Below are positions 33,481-42,998 of a stretch of 64,000 nucleotides of DNA, piece after piece. This stretch comes from Prevotella nigrescens (lineage in GTDB: Bacteria; Bacteroidota; Bacteroidia; Bacteroidales; Bacteroidaceae). A program made the position numbers and the translations under genes. The stretch lies in NCBI RefSeq assembly GCF_031191185.1, contig NZ_CP133465.1, positions 1,794,001-1,858,000 on the forward strand, read 5' to 3'. The stretch's first letter is position 1; the number at the start of each line of letters is the position of its first letter. The notes under the pieces are model-generated. The model had not been told where the DNA came from. It saw only the letters and a program-made list of their open reading frames with translations, and ran no database searches.

Positions 33481-34557
33481 ATGAGGAATGTAACTTTAGT
33501 CTTAAATGATGGTACAGAATTTCATGGAAAATCATTCGGATATGACAAGCCTGTTGCAGGCGAAGTTGTATTCAACACAGCAATGATGGGATACCCCGAA
33601 AGTCTTACCGACCCTTCCTATGCAGGTCAAATGCTTGTCATGACATTCCCCTTGGTCGGCAACTACGGTGTTCCACCATTTACGATTGAGAAGAATCATA
33701 TTCCTTCGTTCATGGAAAGCGACAAGATTTATGTCTCTGCACTCATCGTTTCCGATTATACGGAGGAGTACTCTCACTGGAATGCCGTTGAAAGCTTGGC
33801 ATCATGGCTCAAGCGCGAAAAGGTTCCTGGAATCACAGGCATTGATACACGCGAGCTTACAAAAGTATTGCGCGAACACGGCGTAATGATGGGACAAATC
33901 ATTTTCGACGACGAAGCTGACAACATTCCTACTGCCCACTATGAAGGAGTAAACTTTGTAGACCTTGTTTCTACAAAGGAAATCATTCGTTACAATGAAG
34001 GAGGCGGAAAGAAAGTAGTGTTAGTAGACTGCGGTGTAAAAGCCAACATCTTGCGCGAATTGATAAATCGCAACATCGAAGTGATTCGTGTACCTTGGAA
34101 TTACGATTATACATCATTGGAATACGACGGACTTTTCCTTGCCAATGGTCCTGGCGACCCAGATATGTGCAGCGATGCAGTAGAGATTATCCGCAAACAA
34201 ATGAATGAAAGCACAAAGCCAATATGCGGTATTTGTATGGGAAACCAACTTATGGCAAAGGCTGCCGGTGCAACCATCTTCAAGCTAAAGTATGGTCATC
34301 GTGGACACAATCAGCCTGTCAGATTAGTAGGAACAAACCAATGCTACATTACTTCTCAGAACCACGGTTATGCTGTTGATGCAAAAACATTGGGCAAAGA
34401 CTGGGAAGAACTCTTTGTAAATATGAACGATGGCAGCAACGAAGGAATCCGCCATAAGACAAATCCTTGGTTCAGCTCACAGTTCCACCCTGAAGCAAGT
34501 TCGGGTCCGATAGATACAGTATTTATGTTTGATAAATTTGTAGAAGCACTGAAATAA
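33481..34557 (+). CDS. carA: Carbamoyl-phosphate synthase small subunit
   Basis: The glutaminase subunit, 358 residues, that feeds ammonia to CarB for pyrimidine and arginine synthesis. N-terminal domain (about 1-140) has GEVVFNTAMMGYPESLTDPS and GITGIDTRELTKVLREHG. The class I amidotransferase domain (about 175-358) has LANGPGDP, ICGICMGNQLMAKAAGA with the catalytic Cys near residue 250, and the His-Glu pair FHPEAS near residue 340. The residue after the Cys motif is Asn where many homologues have His (GNQ instead of GHQ). The last base of its TAA is shared with the carB ATG. Confidence 0.97.
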   Translation: MRNVTLVLNDGTEFHGKSFGYDKPVAGEVVFNTAMMGYPESLTDPSYAGQMLVMTFPLVGNYGVPPFTIEKNHIPSFMESDKIYVSALIVSDYTEEYSHWNAVESLASWLKREKVPGITGIDTRELTKVLREHGVMMGQIIFDDEADNIPTAHYEGVNFVDLVSTKEIIRYNEGGGKKVVLVDCGVKANILRELINRNIEVIRVPWNYDYTSLEYDGLFLANGPGDPDMCSDAVEIIRKQMNESTKPICGICMGNQLMAKAAGATIFKLKYGHRGHNQPVRLVGTNQCYITSQNHGYAVDAKTLGKDWEELFVNMNDGSNEGIRHKTNPWFSSQFHPEASSGPIDTVFMFDKFVEALK

Positions 34558-37500
34558 TGAAAGACGAATCAATAAAGAAAGTCCTGTTACTTGGTTCAGG
34601 CGCATTAAAGATAGGTGAAGCTGGTGAATTTGACTATTCTGGTTCGCAAGCACTAAAAGCACTGCGTGAAGAAGGTGTTTCTACCGTTCTCATCAACCCA
34701 AATATTGCAACCGTTCAAACATCGGAAGGCGTGGCAGACCAAATCTATTATCTGCCCGTTCAGCCTTATTTCGTAGAACGTGTTATCCAAAAAGAACGTC
34801 CCGATGGTATTCTTTTGGCATTTGGTGGACAAACCGCGCTGAACTGTGGCGTAGAGTTAGACCGTCTCGGCATACTCGAAAAGTACAATGTAAAGGTGCT
34901 CGGTACACCTGTAAAGGCAATTATGAACACCGAAGACCGTGAACTTTTCGTGCAGCAATTAGACGAAATCGACGTTAAAACCATTAAGAGCGAGGCTTGT
35001 GAAACCGCAGAACAAGCACGCAAGGCAGCTGCAACATTGGGCTATCCTGTCATTATCCGTGCAGCTTACGCATTGGGTGGACTCGGCAGCGGCTTTGCCG
35101 ATAACGAAGAAGAACTCAACAAACTTTGCGAAAAGGCCTTCTCGTTCTCACCTCAAGTATTGGTGGAAAAGAGTTTAAAGGGCTGGAAAGAAATAGAATA
35201 CGAAGTGGTACGCGACCAATACGATAACTGTATTACGGTCTGCAATATGGAAAATTTCGACCCATTAGGTATCCACACGGGCGAATCTATCGTAATTGCA
35301 CCTTCGCAAACCCTTACCAATAGCGAGTATCACAAGCTCCGCAAATTAGCAATAAAGATTGTACGCCACATCGGAATAGTAGGCGAATGTAACGTACAAT
35401 ACGCTTTCGACCCCAAGAGCGAAGACTACCGTGTAATTGAAGTCAATGCACGCCTCTCTCGTTCATCGGCTTTGGCAAGTAAGGCGACGGGCTATCCCCT
35501 TGCTTTCGTGGCAGCCAAATTAGGTATGGGCTATGGTTTGTTTGAATTAAAGAACTCTGTTACAAAGACTACATCGGCTTTCTTCGAACCAGCACTCGAC
35601 TATGTTGTCTGCAAGATACCACGCTGGGACTTGAGCAAGTTCCGTGGTGTAGACAAGGAATTAGGCTCAAGCATGAAGTCGGTTGGCGAAGTTATGGCTA
35701 TCGGCCGCAACTTCGAGGAAGCCATACAAAAGGGATTGCGCATGATTGGGCAAGGCATGCACGGCTTTGTAGAGAACAAAGAACTTGAAATTGACGATAT
35801 AGATGCTGCATTGCGCGAACCTACCGACAAGCGTATCTTCGTTATTTCAAAGGCAATGCACAAAGGTTATACCATTGACCAAATTCACGAACTTACCAAA
35901 ATCGACCATTGGTTCCTACACAAGCTAAAGCATATCATCGATGTTGATGAGCAATTAAAGACTTGCAACATCAACACACTCGATAAAAACTTGCTCCGCA
36001 CAGCAAAGGTATATGGCTTCACCGATTTCCAAATCGCTCGTGCAGTAGGTTTGGAAGACGAAGTTGGCAATATGCACAAGGCTGTCTTGGTGGTTCGCCA
36101 GTTGCGTAAAAGCTATGGAATCCTCCCTGTTGTCAAGCAAATCGATACGCTTGCAGCCGAATATCCTGCACAAACCAACTATCTTTACGTTACCTACTCG
36201 GGCGTAGCTTCTGACATTAAGTTTGAAACCGACCGCAAGAGTGTCATCGTTCTTGGCTCGGGTGCTTACCGCATCGGCTCTTCTGTCGAATTCGACTGGT
36301 GTGGCGTTCAGGCATTAAACACCATTCGCAAGCAGGGCTACCGCTCTATCATGATAAACTACAACCCCGAAACCGTATCGACCGACTACGATATGTGCGA
36401 CCGTCTTTACTTCGACGAACTCACATTCGAACGTGTTATGGACATCATCGATATGGAAATGCCACAAGGCGTAATTGTTTCTACGGGCGGACAAATTCCT
36501 AACAACCTCGCCATACATCTTGATGCAGAGAACGTTCCCATACTCGGAACAAAGGCAAAAGACATTGACAACGCCGAAGACCGTGCCAAATTCTCTGCCA
36601 TGCTCAACGATATTGGTGTGAACCAACCAGAGTGGCGTGCGCTGACAAGTATGGCAGACATTCAGGAATTTGTAGACCGTGTGGGCTTCCCCGTACTTGT
36701 TCGTCCTTCTTACGTTCTTTCCGGAGCAGCCATGAACGTTTGTTCCAACAACGACGAGTTGGAGCGTTTCCTCCAGTTGGCAGCCAACGTGAGCGAAGAC
36801 CACCCAGTGGTTGTAAGCAAATTCATTGAGAATGCGAAAGAAATAGAAATGGACGCAGTGGCTCGTGATGGCGAAATCATGGCTTACGCAATATCTGAGC
36901 ACATCGAGTTTGCAGGTGTTCACTCAGGCGATGCTACCATTCAGTTCCCGCCACAGAAGCTCTATGTAGAAACTGTACGCCGTGTTAAACGCATCAGCCG
37001 ACAAATTGCCAAGGCATTACACATTAACGGTCCGTTCAACATACAGTTTATGGCGCGCGACAACGATATACTCGTTATTGAGTGTAACCTTCGTGCCAGC
37101 CGCTCGTTCCCATTTGTGAGCAAGGTGCTGAAACTGAATTTCATCGATTTGGCTACCAAGATTATGCTTGGCATACCAGTGGAAAAGCCAAACAAAAACC
37201 TCTTCGACCTCGACTATGTGGGTATCAAGGCTTCTCAATTCTCGTTCAACCGCTTGCAGAAAGCCGACCCTGTGTTGGGCGTAGATATGAGTTCGACGGG
37301 CGAAGTGGGCTGCATTGGCGAAGACACACACACGGCATTGCTGAAGAGTATGCTCTCTGTTGGGCAGCGAATACCTGCAAAGAACATACTTCTTTCTACT
37401 GGTGGAGCAAAGCAAAAGGCAGAAATGCTCGATGCTGCGAAGATATTAAAGGCTCATGGCTATAATCTTTTTGCAACTGGTGGTACTTCTAAATACCTCA

Positions 37501-37781
37501 CAGAAAACGGTTTAGAAAACACATTGGTATATTGGCCATCGGACGAAGGCAAGCAACCACAGGCATTAGACCTTCTACACGAGAAGAAAATAGATATGGT
37601 GGTGAACATTCCGAAAGACCTTACGCCACGCGAACTTACCAACGGTTACAAAATCCGCCGTGCGTCAATCGACCTCAACATACCATTGCTCACCAACAGC
37701 CGCCTTGCAAGTGCTTTCATTGCGGCGTTCTGCAATGTGAAGTTAGACGATATTGACATCAAGGCTTGGGGCGAATATTAA
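34557..37781 (+). CDS. carB: Carbamoyl-phosphate synthase large subunit
   Basis: A protein of 1,074 residues with two homologous ATP-grasp halves. Seen in half 1: LGSGALKIGEAGEFDYSGSQ, AFGGQTALNCGVELDRLGI and IEVNARLSRSSALASKATGYP. Half 2: VLGSGAYRIGSSVEFDWCGV, VSTGGQIPNNLAIHL and IECNLRASRSFPFVSKV. The C-terminal MGS-like allosteric domain (about 935-1074) includes LFATGGTSKYLTENGL. It makes carbamoyl phosphate from bicarbonate, ammonia and two ATP. ATG overlaps the carA stop (TAATG), so the pair is translationally coupled. Confidence 0.98.
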   Translation: MKDESIKKVLLLGSGALKIGEAGEFDYSGSQALKALREEGVSTVLINPNIATVQTSEGVADQIYYLPVQPYFVERVIQKERPDGILLAFGGQTALNCGVELDRLGILEKYNVKVLGTPVKAIMNTEDRELFVQQLDEIDVKTIKSEACETAEQARKAAATLGYPVIIRAAYALGGLGSGFADNEEELNKLCEKAFSFSPQVLVEKSLKGWKEIEYEVVRDQYDNCITVCNMENFDPLGIHTGESIVIAPSQTLTNSEYHKLRKLAIKIVRHIGIVGECNVQYAFDPKSEDYRVIEVNARLSRSSALASKATGYPLAFVAAKLGMGYGLFELKNSVTKTTSAFFEPALDYVVCKIPRWDLSKFRGVDKELGSSMKSVGEVMAIGRNFEEAIQKGLRMIGQGMHGFVENKELEIDDIDAALREPTDKRIFVISKAMHKGYTIDQIHELTKIDHWFLHKLKHIIDVDEQLKTCNINTLDKNLLRTAKVYGFTDFQIARAVGLEDEVGNMHKAVLVVRQLRKSYGILPVVKQIDTLAAEYPAQTNYLYVTYSGVASDIKFETDRKSVIVLGSGAYRIGSSVEFDWCGVQALNTIRKQGYRSIMINYNPETVSTDYDMCDRLYFDELTFERVMDIIDMEMPQGVIVSTGGQIPNNLAIHLDAENVPILGTKAKDIDNAEDRAKFSAMLNDIGVNQPEWRALTSMADIQEFVDRVGFPVLVRPSYVLSGAAMNVCSNNDELERFLQLAANVSEDHPVVVSKFIENAKEIEMDAVARDGEIMAYAISEHIEFAGVHSGDATIQFPPQKLYVETVRRVKRISRQIAKALHINGPFNIQFMARDNDILVIECNLRASRSFPFVSKVLKLNFIDLATKIMLGIPVEKPNKNLFDLDYVGIKASQFSFNRLQKADPVLGVDMSSTGEVGCIGEDTHTALLKSMLSVGQRIPAKNILLSTGGAKQKAEMLDAAKILKAHGYNLFATGGTSKYLTENGLENTLVYWPSDEGKQPQALDLLHEKKIDMVVNIPKDLTPRELTNGYKIRRASIDLNIPLLTNSRLASAFIAAFCNVKLDDIDIKAWGEY

Positions 37782-37857
37782 AACACTGTCCCGTCTATCA
37801 ATAAAGGCATACACGATGCCAACAACGTATTACCTAATTTAACTAACAAGATTTTAT

Positions 37858-38616
37858 ATGAAGAAACTTTTATTTTTAGCTTTTACAGCTATCTTAGGAA
37901 TGAGTGTGAATGCACAAGAAACATTGCTCTCTGAGCGTCCGGAAGGTATCGTTAAAGTTTACGACCGCGCAGGTAAGGGCATCAAACTACAACAGGGAGA
38001 CGATGGTTCTCTTGAAATGACCAGTCTTAATCTATCAGAAGCATCTGACTTCGAAGTTGTTTTCATGGCTGACAACAAGACTGTTTACGTGAAAAATCCG
38101 ATTGTTGCGCTACCTGAGACATTCTCAGACGTAACCAATCGTTGGGTAAAAGGAAGTATTAAAGACAACAAAATAACAATTCCACACAAATCGTTAATCT
38201 TCTCAACCAAAACCGACCAAGGCGAAGATGTCTCAATATATATGGGATACTATGGAATAGAAAACAATCAAGCTGTTCCCGTTAATCCGTCAGTAGATGT
38301 TACCTATACAATTAATGATGACAAAATCACACTCGATGCACCGAAAAACGACAAAACCTATCTACTCTCGTGTATTGCAGCAGATGGCACATGGTTTAGA
38401 ATGAGCGAATATACTGGAGCCGTTTATACCTTAAATAAGGAAAAAACACCGAACGATATTAAGAAAACAAATAAAGAGAATGAATCGAACATTACAAACG
38501 AAGTCTATTACGATCTCTCTGGTCGCAAAACTTCAAAATCAACTAAAGGTGTTACAATAAAACTGATGAAGTTCAATAATGGTACACAAAGATGCATTAA
38601 ATCTATAAATAAATAA
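37858..38616 (+). CDS. Secreted protein with Prevotella-type C-terminal tail, function unknown
   Basis: A protein of 252 residues with a signal peptide (MKKLLFLAFTAILGMSVNAQ). The middle is beta-rich with no family I recognise. The end, VYYDLSGRKTSKSTKGVTIK followed by a basic finish RCIKSINK, resembles the short C-terminal domain seen on many secreted Prevotella proteins and on type IX secretion substrates (usually DLSGRxV...KGIYI). That it is a secretion signal is an inference. The gene starts 76 bases after carB; a strong terminator follows. Confidence 0.8.
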   Translation: MKKLLFLAFTAILGMSVNAQETLLSERPEGIVKVYDRAGKGIKLQQGDDGSLEMTSLNLSEASDFEVVFMADNKTVYVKNPIVALPETFSDVTNRWVKGSIKDNKITIPHKSLIFSTKTDQGEDVSIYMGYYGIENNQAVPVNPSVDVTYTINDDKITLDAPKNDKTYLLSCIAADGTWFRMSEYTGAVYTLNKEKTPNDIKKTNKENESNITNEVYYDLSGRKTSKSTKGVTIKLMKFNNGTQRCIKSINK

Positions 38617-38678
38617 GTTCCCCCATATCTCGTAACCTAACATAAGTCTTTAAAAATTGAGGCGTAATGAACATTTGA

Positions 38679-38706
38679 TAGGCTGGTTATTCCAGCCTAC
38701 TTTTTT
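38679..38706 (+). terminator. Terminator after the secreted-protein gene
   Basis: Perfect eight-base stem TAGGCTGG/CCAGCCTA with loop TTATT, followed by CTTTTTT. It lies about 60 bases after the stop codon. Confidence 0.85.
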
Positions 38707-38947
38707 ATATTTAGGAATCCATCTATGAATTTCTTTTTATTAGCCTCATTTTTTTTCAGTTGTATAGCTCGCTATAATCTTTCAAAAAGGAAAAACATAC
38801 ATACTCTACGACCGATTAGGGTTAAAAAACGTGATTGCCACAAGTTTCTTGTCAATAACTGTCAAGCTTGATTGGAAATTGGTGAGGTAAGCTAAAAAAG
38901 TAGGTTGTTGAACTGAGGGGAATCAACTCTACAACGTACAAAAAGCC

Positions 38948-38999
38948 AGTCGACTGCTTTGCGTAAATTAGATATCTGCCACTCTCATTTCAGATATCT
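38948..38999. repeat. Phased palindrome array, 22-base step, core AGATATCT with one variant
   Basis: Three eight-base perfect palindromes start at 38948 (AGTCGACT), 38970 (AGATATCT) and 38992 (AGATATCT), exactly 22 bases apart. The first keeps AG...CT ends and full symmetry but has a different centre. The same AGATATCT core at the same step forms the array at 57.8 kb. Confidence 0.8.
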
Positions 39000-39260
39000 T
39001 ATTTTTAGGCGTAATGGATATTCTTCATACATATAGCCATTTAAGGTGTTTCTGTACAGAACGCCTTGCAGTTCTTAACTTTCTATATGTATAAATCTTA
39101 ATACTTGCAGTCATTCTTAAATAACCCAAGTATTTTCTTGAAGTTAATCGAGCAATAGCAATAAAAGAATATCTTTTATTAAAAGGACTTATAAAAAAAG
39201 GGCAGCACATATATAAAGTATGCTCCCTTTTTGTATTATGGATATTATCAATTCTTACAC

Positions 39261-39294
39261 AAAATAAAAAACCGCTGGACGCTAAGTCCAACGG
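39261..39294 (-). terminator. Terminator of the small lipoprotein gene
   Basis: On the minus strand, CCGTTGGAC-TTAGC-GTCCAGCGG forms a nine-pair stem (one G-T pair) followed by TTTTTATTTT. It starts about 30 bases after the stop codon at 39325. Confidence 0.85.
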
Positions 39295-39324
39295 CAATTT
39301 CTTAATAGCAAAGTAATACCTGGA

Positions 39325-39519
39325 TTACTTAACGTGAGCTGAGTCAGCGTGAGCTTCTACTGCAGGTGAATCAACTTTGTTTGTATCTTGCTTTGTTGTA
39401 TCTACATTAGTTGTATCTACTTTAGATGTATCTACATTACCAGCAGGTTTACCTTTACCATTACAAGATGTCAAAGAGATAGCTGCGCAAGCTACTGCTA
39501 CAAATAATAACTTTTTCAT
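39325..39519 (-). CDS. Small Asp/Thr-repeat lipoprotein
   Basis: A lipoprotein of 64 residues from MKKLLFVAVACAAISLTSC: the lipobox Cys is at residue 19. The mature part is a low-complexity tail built on KVDTT/VDTTK-like units (GNVDTSKVDTTNVDTTKQDT) and then an Ala/His/Asp end. It may be a surface spacer or cell-envelope linker; no function can be assigned. A -7 box at 39570-39577 and a good terminator bracket it as a single-gene unit, which supports expression. The longer upstream start (39552) was rejected because the MKKLLF signal start is clear. Confidence 0.8.
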   Translation of the reverse strand: MKKLLFVAVACAAISLTSCNGKGKPAGNVDTSKVDTTNVDTTKQDTNKVDSPAVEAHADSAHVK

Positions 39520-39569
39520 TTTCTTTGCTTTTTTAATCTGTAAAACGATCATTAATTCTTAAAACGATG

Positions 39570-39577
39570 CAAAGGTA
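39570..39577 (-). promoter_or_regulatory. -7 box TACCTTTG for the small lipoprotein
   Basis: The minus strand reads TACCTTTG, 50 bases before the ATG at 39519. Confidence 0.6.
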
Positions 39578-39823
39578 GACATTTTTTCTTAATAGCCATA
39601 CATTTTTTTATACTTTTTTTTTAGATTTCTAAGAGATTTCTATATATTACTGATTATTAACTAATTACATAGCACTTCTCAACTGTTAAATATTACTAAT
39701 ACGTTTTTTATGTTCGAACAAAATGTGTGTATACAGACAAAAAAGAAAAAATAATGAGTTTATTTGTCGGTTTATAAAACCACTTTTCGAATTCGGAAGA
39801 CTATCAACCAAATAAAAATTACC
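39578..39823. other. AT-rich divergent intergenic region
   Basis: About 250 bases, part of a 370-base gap between the lipoprotein and TonB-receptor starts. I looked for a cobalamin-type riboswitch or other structured leader and see none. No coding region. Confidence 0.5.
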
Positions 39824-39831
39824 TACTTTTG
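39824..39831 (+). promoter_or_regulatory. -7 box TACTTTTG for the TonB-receptor locus
   Basis: A consensus box 57 bases before the ATG at 39889. The in-frame TTG at 39829 lies inside the box and cannot be the start. Confidence 0.6.
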
Positions 39832-39888
39832 AGTATTGTGTCAATCGCTATTCTTTCTAATTTTGCATATAAGAATCACAATGCAAAA

Positions 39889-42618
39889 ATGAGGCGAACA
39901 AGATACATACTTTTTTCTATATTTGTTTTTCACGCCATTATAGGTTTTGCACAAAATGTAACAGGTGGACTCGTCTTGGAAAGCCTAACGCATCAACCAG
40001 TTATAGGGGCTTCCATAACGCTTGCAGAAACCAAGAATGTTGTGGCAATAACCGATATGAACGGACGTTTTACGGCGAAAAACATAAATGGGAAAACTAT
40101 CCGTATAAGCTATATTGGCTTTAAGCCATTGGTTGCAAAAGCTACCAAAGATGCTACCTACTATTTAGTAGAAGACACAAACGCATTGGCAGAAGTGGTG
40201 GTTACGGCACAAGAGTCGCGCGGATTGGCTTCTGCCTCTACCATTGGCAAGAAGGCTATGGAGCATTTGCAGCCTTCCACCTTCTCCGACTTGTTGGAAT
40301 TGTTGCCTGGCGGACGTTCTGCCGACCCTTCGCTGAATAACCCGAACAGCATTCGGCTGCGCGAAGCGGCATCGAACAGCGGTGCAAACTATGCCACTTC
40401 GTCGCTTGGAACCAGTTTCGTCATCGACGGAGCACCCGTTTCAAACAATGCCAATATGCAGTATATGAAAGGGGCTTGGGACTCGCCTGTTACCAATCGC
40501 GACTTCACCAATAAGGGCATTGATATGAGAACCATATCAACCGACGATATTGAAAAGGTGGAAATAGTGCGTGGTATTCCTTCCGTGGAATACGGCGACC
40601 TTACCACGGGACTTGTAAAGATAGAACGCCGTCGTGGTGGCAGCAATCTGAGTGCCCGTTTAAAAGCCGATATGAGCAGCAAACTCTTCTATTTGGCAAA
40701 GGGTTTCGAGTTCGGAAAGCGTTGGACACTCAACATTAGTGCCGACTATCTTGATGCCAATCGCGACCCACGCAATTCGTTGGAGCGTTACTCGCGCGTT
40801 ACTTTCTCGGCACGTAGTGGCGCAACTTGGACAAAAAACAACTATACCTTGAAGTGGACGAACAACTTCGACTATGGCGGTTCGTTCGACGGTGAGAAGT
40901 TAGACCCCGATTTGAACAAAGGAAAAATAGATACTTACAAATCGAAATACAACCGTTTCGCCTTCAATACGGCACTCAACGTAGCATTCAAACACAAACT
41001 CTGGTTGAAGTCGGTAAACGCTACGCTCTCTTCAAGCTATCAGCACGATGTCATTTCACGCACGCGTTTGGTGCAATTATCGCAAATGACGCCTGCCGTA
41101 ACCACCACTGAGGAAGGCGAATACAACGTTCCCATTCTGCCCTACACCTATTATGGCACCCAAGATGTAGACGGAAAGCCGCTCAATATATTTGCTCAGC
41201 TGAATGCAAAACTGCAGGTTCCATCTACCATCATAGCCAACACGTTGCTTGTTGGTGCGTCTTGGACATTGGATAAGAACTATGGCGACGGACAGATATT
41301 CGACCCTCTGCGCCCACCTTATACAGGTATTTCCGTCCGGCAGCGTAAACTTTCAACCATTCCAGCCATGAGTACGCTTGCCGTTTATGCCGAGGAACAG
41401 CTGCGCATACCCTTTGCACGCCACACGTTTGAACTAAATGGAGGTATCAGAGCGAGCCAAATGCTTAATCTGCCGACGTCCTACACCATGCACGGACATT
41501 GGTATTTCGACCCACGAATGAATCTTGGGTGGTCGTTTCCGCAATTCAAGGTAGGTAAATGGGCAACAAACGTCCGCATACAAGGCGGTGTAGGTCAGCA
41601 CACGAAGAACCCAACAATGGAGTATCTCTACCCCGACCCACGCTATTTAGACATTGTGCAGCTCAGCTACTACCACCCCAACAACGATTACAGAGTCATC
41701 AACGTGCGCACATTCGTTATCGATGCCACCAACAAGGCATTGAAACCCGCCCGAAATCTGAAGTGGGAGTTTGGCACAGACATAAATATAGCAGGCAACA
41801 GCCTCTCTGTTACCTACTTCAAAGAGAATATGACGTCGGGGTTCCGCAGCAACACCGTTTACCGCCCCTATACTTTCAAGCAATACGATACATCGGGTAT
41901 CGACCCCAACAGCATAACGGCAGCACCCGATGTTGCTACCCTACCCTACACCATGGTGCAGGAATTGTTTGGACGAAGCGAATATACCAACGGCAGTCAG
42001 ACGTTAAAGCGAGGCATAGAATACACCTTTGCCACACGCCGCATACCGTCGTTGCACACCCGACTTACGATAAACGGAGCGTGGTTCAGAACCATTTACC
42101 GCAATTCGCAGGTCGTTGCCTACCGTCCTTCAGCGGTTATCGACAACAAACAAATACAGTATGTTGGCTTATACCGCGATAACGACGGAGTGAAAAACGA
42201 AATGGCAAATACCAATTTCACGTTCGACACCGACATTCCAAAGCTCCGTTTGGGTTTTTCGCTATCAGCTCAATGCCTTTGGTTCAGCTCTACGCAGCGA
42301 CTTCCGTTAAGCAATGAGCCCGACCAATATATCTCGCCCGACGGCACGATACACGATTGGCAAAAGGAATATGCAAACGATACGTATCTGCGCTTCCTCG
42401 TTCGCAACCACTCGGCAGTTGAATACAAAAAATATATCGTACCGTTTTCAATGAATTTGAACTTAAAGGTAACGAAGAAGTTGCTCAACGACCGCCTCAA
42501 CATTGCGATGTTCTGCAACAGAATCTTAGACTACACCCCTGATTACGAACAAAACGGCATCAAGATAAGACGCAGTGTGCGCCCTTATTTTGGCTTGGAA
42601 ATCAATGCAAAATTATGA
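39889..42618 (+). CDS. TonB-dependent outer-membrane receptor
   Basis: About 909 residues from MRRTRYILFSIFVF, with a signal peptide ending near FAQN. Then a carboxypeptidase-regulatory-like beta domain (about 25-105: VTGGLVLESLTHQPVIGASI), the plug (about 110-240: AEVVVTAQESRG ... VEIVRGIPSVEYGDLTTGLV) and a 22-strand-type barrel ending RPYFGLEINAKL. Such receptors import large or scarce ligands using TonB. There is no SusD partner; instead a small lipoprotein overlaps by four bases, then a DUF6850 barrel and a DUF4876 lipoprotein follow. This context suggests metal, haem or peptide uptake rather than glycan uptake, but that is inference. Confidence 0.94.
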   Translation: MRRTRYILFSIFVFHAIIGFAQNVTGGLVLESLTHQPVIGASITLAETKNVVAITDMNGRFTAKNINGKTIRISYIGFKPLVAKATKDATYYLVEDTNALAEVVVTAQESRGLASASTIGKKAMEHLQPSTFSDLLELLPGGRSADPSLNNPNSIRLREAASNSGANYATSSLGTSFVIDGAPVSNNANMQYMKGAWDSPVTNRDFTNKGIDMRTISTDDIEKVEIVRGIPSVEYGDLTTGLVKIERRRGGSNLSARLKADMSSKLFYLAKGFEFGKRWTLNISADYLDANRDPRNSLERYSRVTFSARSGATWTKNNYTLKWTNNFDYGGSFDGEKLDPDLNKGKIDTYKSKYNRFAFNTALNVAFKHKLWLKSVNATLSSSYQHDVISRTRLVQLSQMTPAVTTTEEGEYNVPILPYTYYGTQDVDGKPLNIFAQLNAKLQVPSTIIANTLLVGASWTLDKNYGDGQIFDPLRPPYTGISVRQRKLSTIPAMSTLAVYAEEQLRIPFARHTFELNGGIRASQMLNLPTSYTMHGHWYFDPRMNLGWSFPQFKVGKWATNVRIQGGVGQHTKNPTMEYLYPDPRYLDIVQLSYYHPNNDYRVINVRTFVIDATNKALKPARNLKWEFGTDINIAGNSLSVTYFKENMTSGFRSNTVYRPYTFKQYDTSGIDPNSITAAPDVATLPYTMVQELFGRSEYTNGSQTLKRGIEYTFATRRIPSLHTRLTINGAWFRTIYRNSQVVAYRPSAVIDNKQIQYVGLYRDNDGVKNEMANTNFTFDTDIPKLRLGFSLSAQCLWFSSTQRLPLSNEPDQYISPDGTIHDWQKEYANDTYLRFLVRNHSAVEYKKYIVPFSMNLNLKVTKKLLNDRLNIAMFCNRILDYTPDYEQNGIKIRRSVRPYFGLEINAKL

Positions 42619-42998
42619 AACAGGTACTTCAGATAATATTTCTTGCACTCATCGGCACAGCTTTAACAGCCTGCCACAATAGCACCGACGACTACATGGC
42701 TTCGGTTACCATCGTCATCAACGGTGGCGACACTTTGCGAATAGACCGTGTTCAGGCAACCGCTACCATAAGAAACCTCAACACAAAACAGGTTATCACT
42801 TCCACGAACTTCAATGGCAACGTTCTCAAACAGCAGTTGCTGCGTGGTGCTTATCAAGTTAGTGTAGACGGTAGCATACAATACACCAACCAAAAGCAGC
42901 AAACCCGCATACGTTCGTTTCGCAGTCAGACCGATTTTATTGCCTTTGGCGACAGCAACGACTACACTCTTGAAATGAAACCCATATTTACAGATTAA
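42615..42998 (+). CDS. Small lipoprotein of the TonB-receptor locus
   Basis: A lipoprotein of 127 residues with lipobox ALTAC (Cys near residue 19). The mature part is a single predicted beta-sandwich-like domain (VTIVINGGDTLRIDRVQATA ... RGAYQVSVDGSIQY), similar in style to carbohydrate/carboxypeptidase-regulatory-like folds and to the start of the DUF4876 protein two genes on. It overlaps the receptor gene (ATGA) and its stop is immediately followed by the next start. Its role is probably as a surface or periplasmic partner of the receptor; no named family is recognised. Confidence 0.8.
   Translation: MKQVLQIIFLALIGTALTACHNSTDDYMASVTIVINGGDTLRIDRVQATATIRNLNTKQVITSTNFNGNVLKQQLLRGAYQVSVDGSIQYTNQKQQTRIRSFRSQTDFIAFGDSNDYTLEMKPIFTD

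Larger units (their letters stand above)
38617..39324. other. Convergent intergenic region, no supported gene
   Basis: Contains the terminator at 38679-38706, a three-unit palindrome array at 38948-38999, a perfect nine-base-arm inverted repeat AATAAAAGA-ATA-TCTTTTATT at 39160-39180, and the terminator of the downstream minus-strand lipoprotein. A 48-codon ORF at 38727 was considered and rejected. Confidence 0.6.

Noticed and set aside
38727..38873. 48-codon plus-strand ORF starting MNFFLLASFFFSC (lipoprotein-like start)
   Set aside because: It has no promoter box, its body is basic and random-like, and it lies just after a terminator.
39025..39297. 90-codon minus-strand ORF
   Set aside because: Contains the lipoprotein terminator and a perfect inverted repeat inside it; composition is not protein-like.
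39829..39888. Upstream TTG start for the TonB receptor
   Set aside because: It overlaps the -7 box at 39824-39831; the ATG at 39889 begins a clean signal peptide.
39578..39888. Possible cobalamin or other riboswitch upstream of the TonB receptor
   Set aside because: No conserved box or stem of a known class could be recognised in this AT-rich leader.
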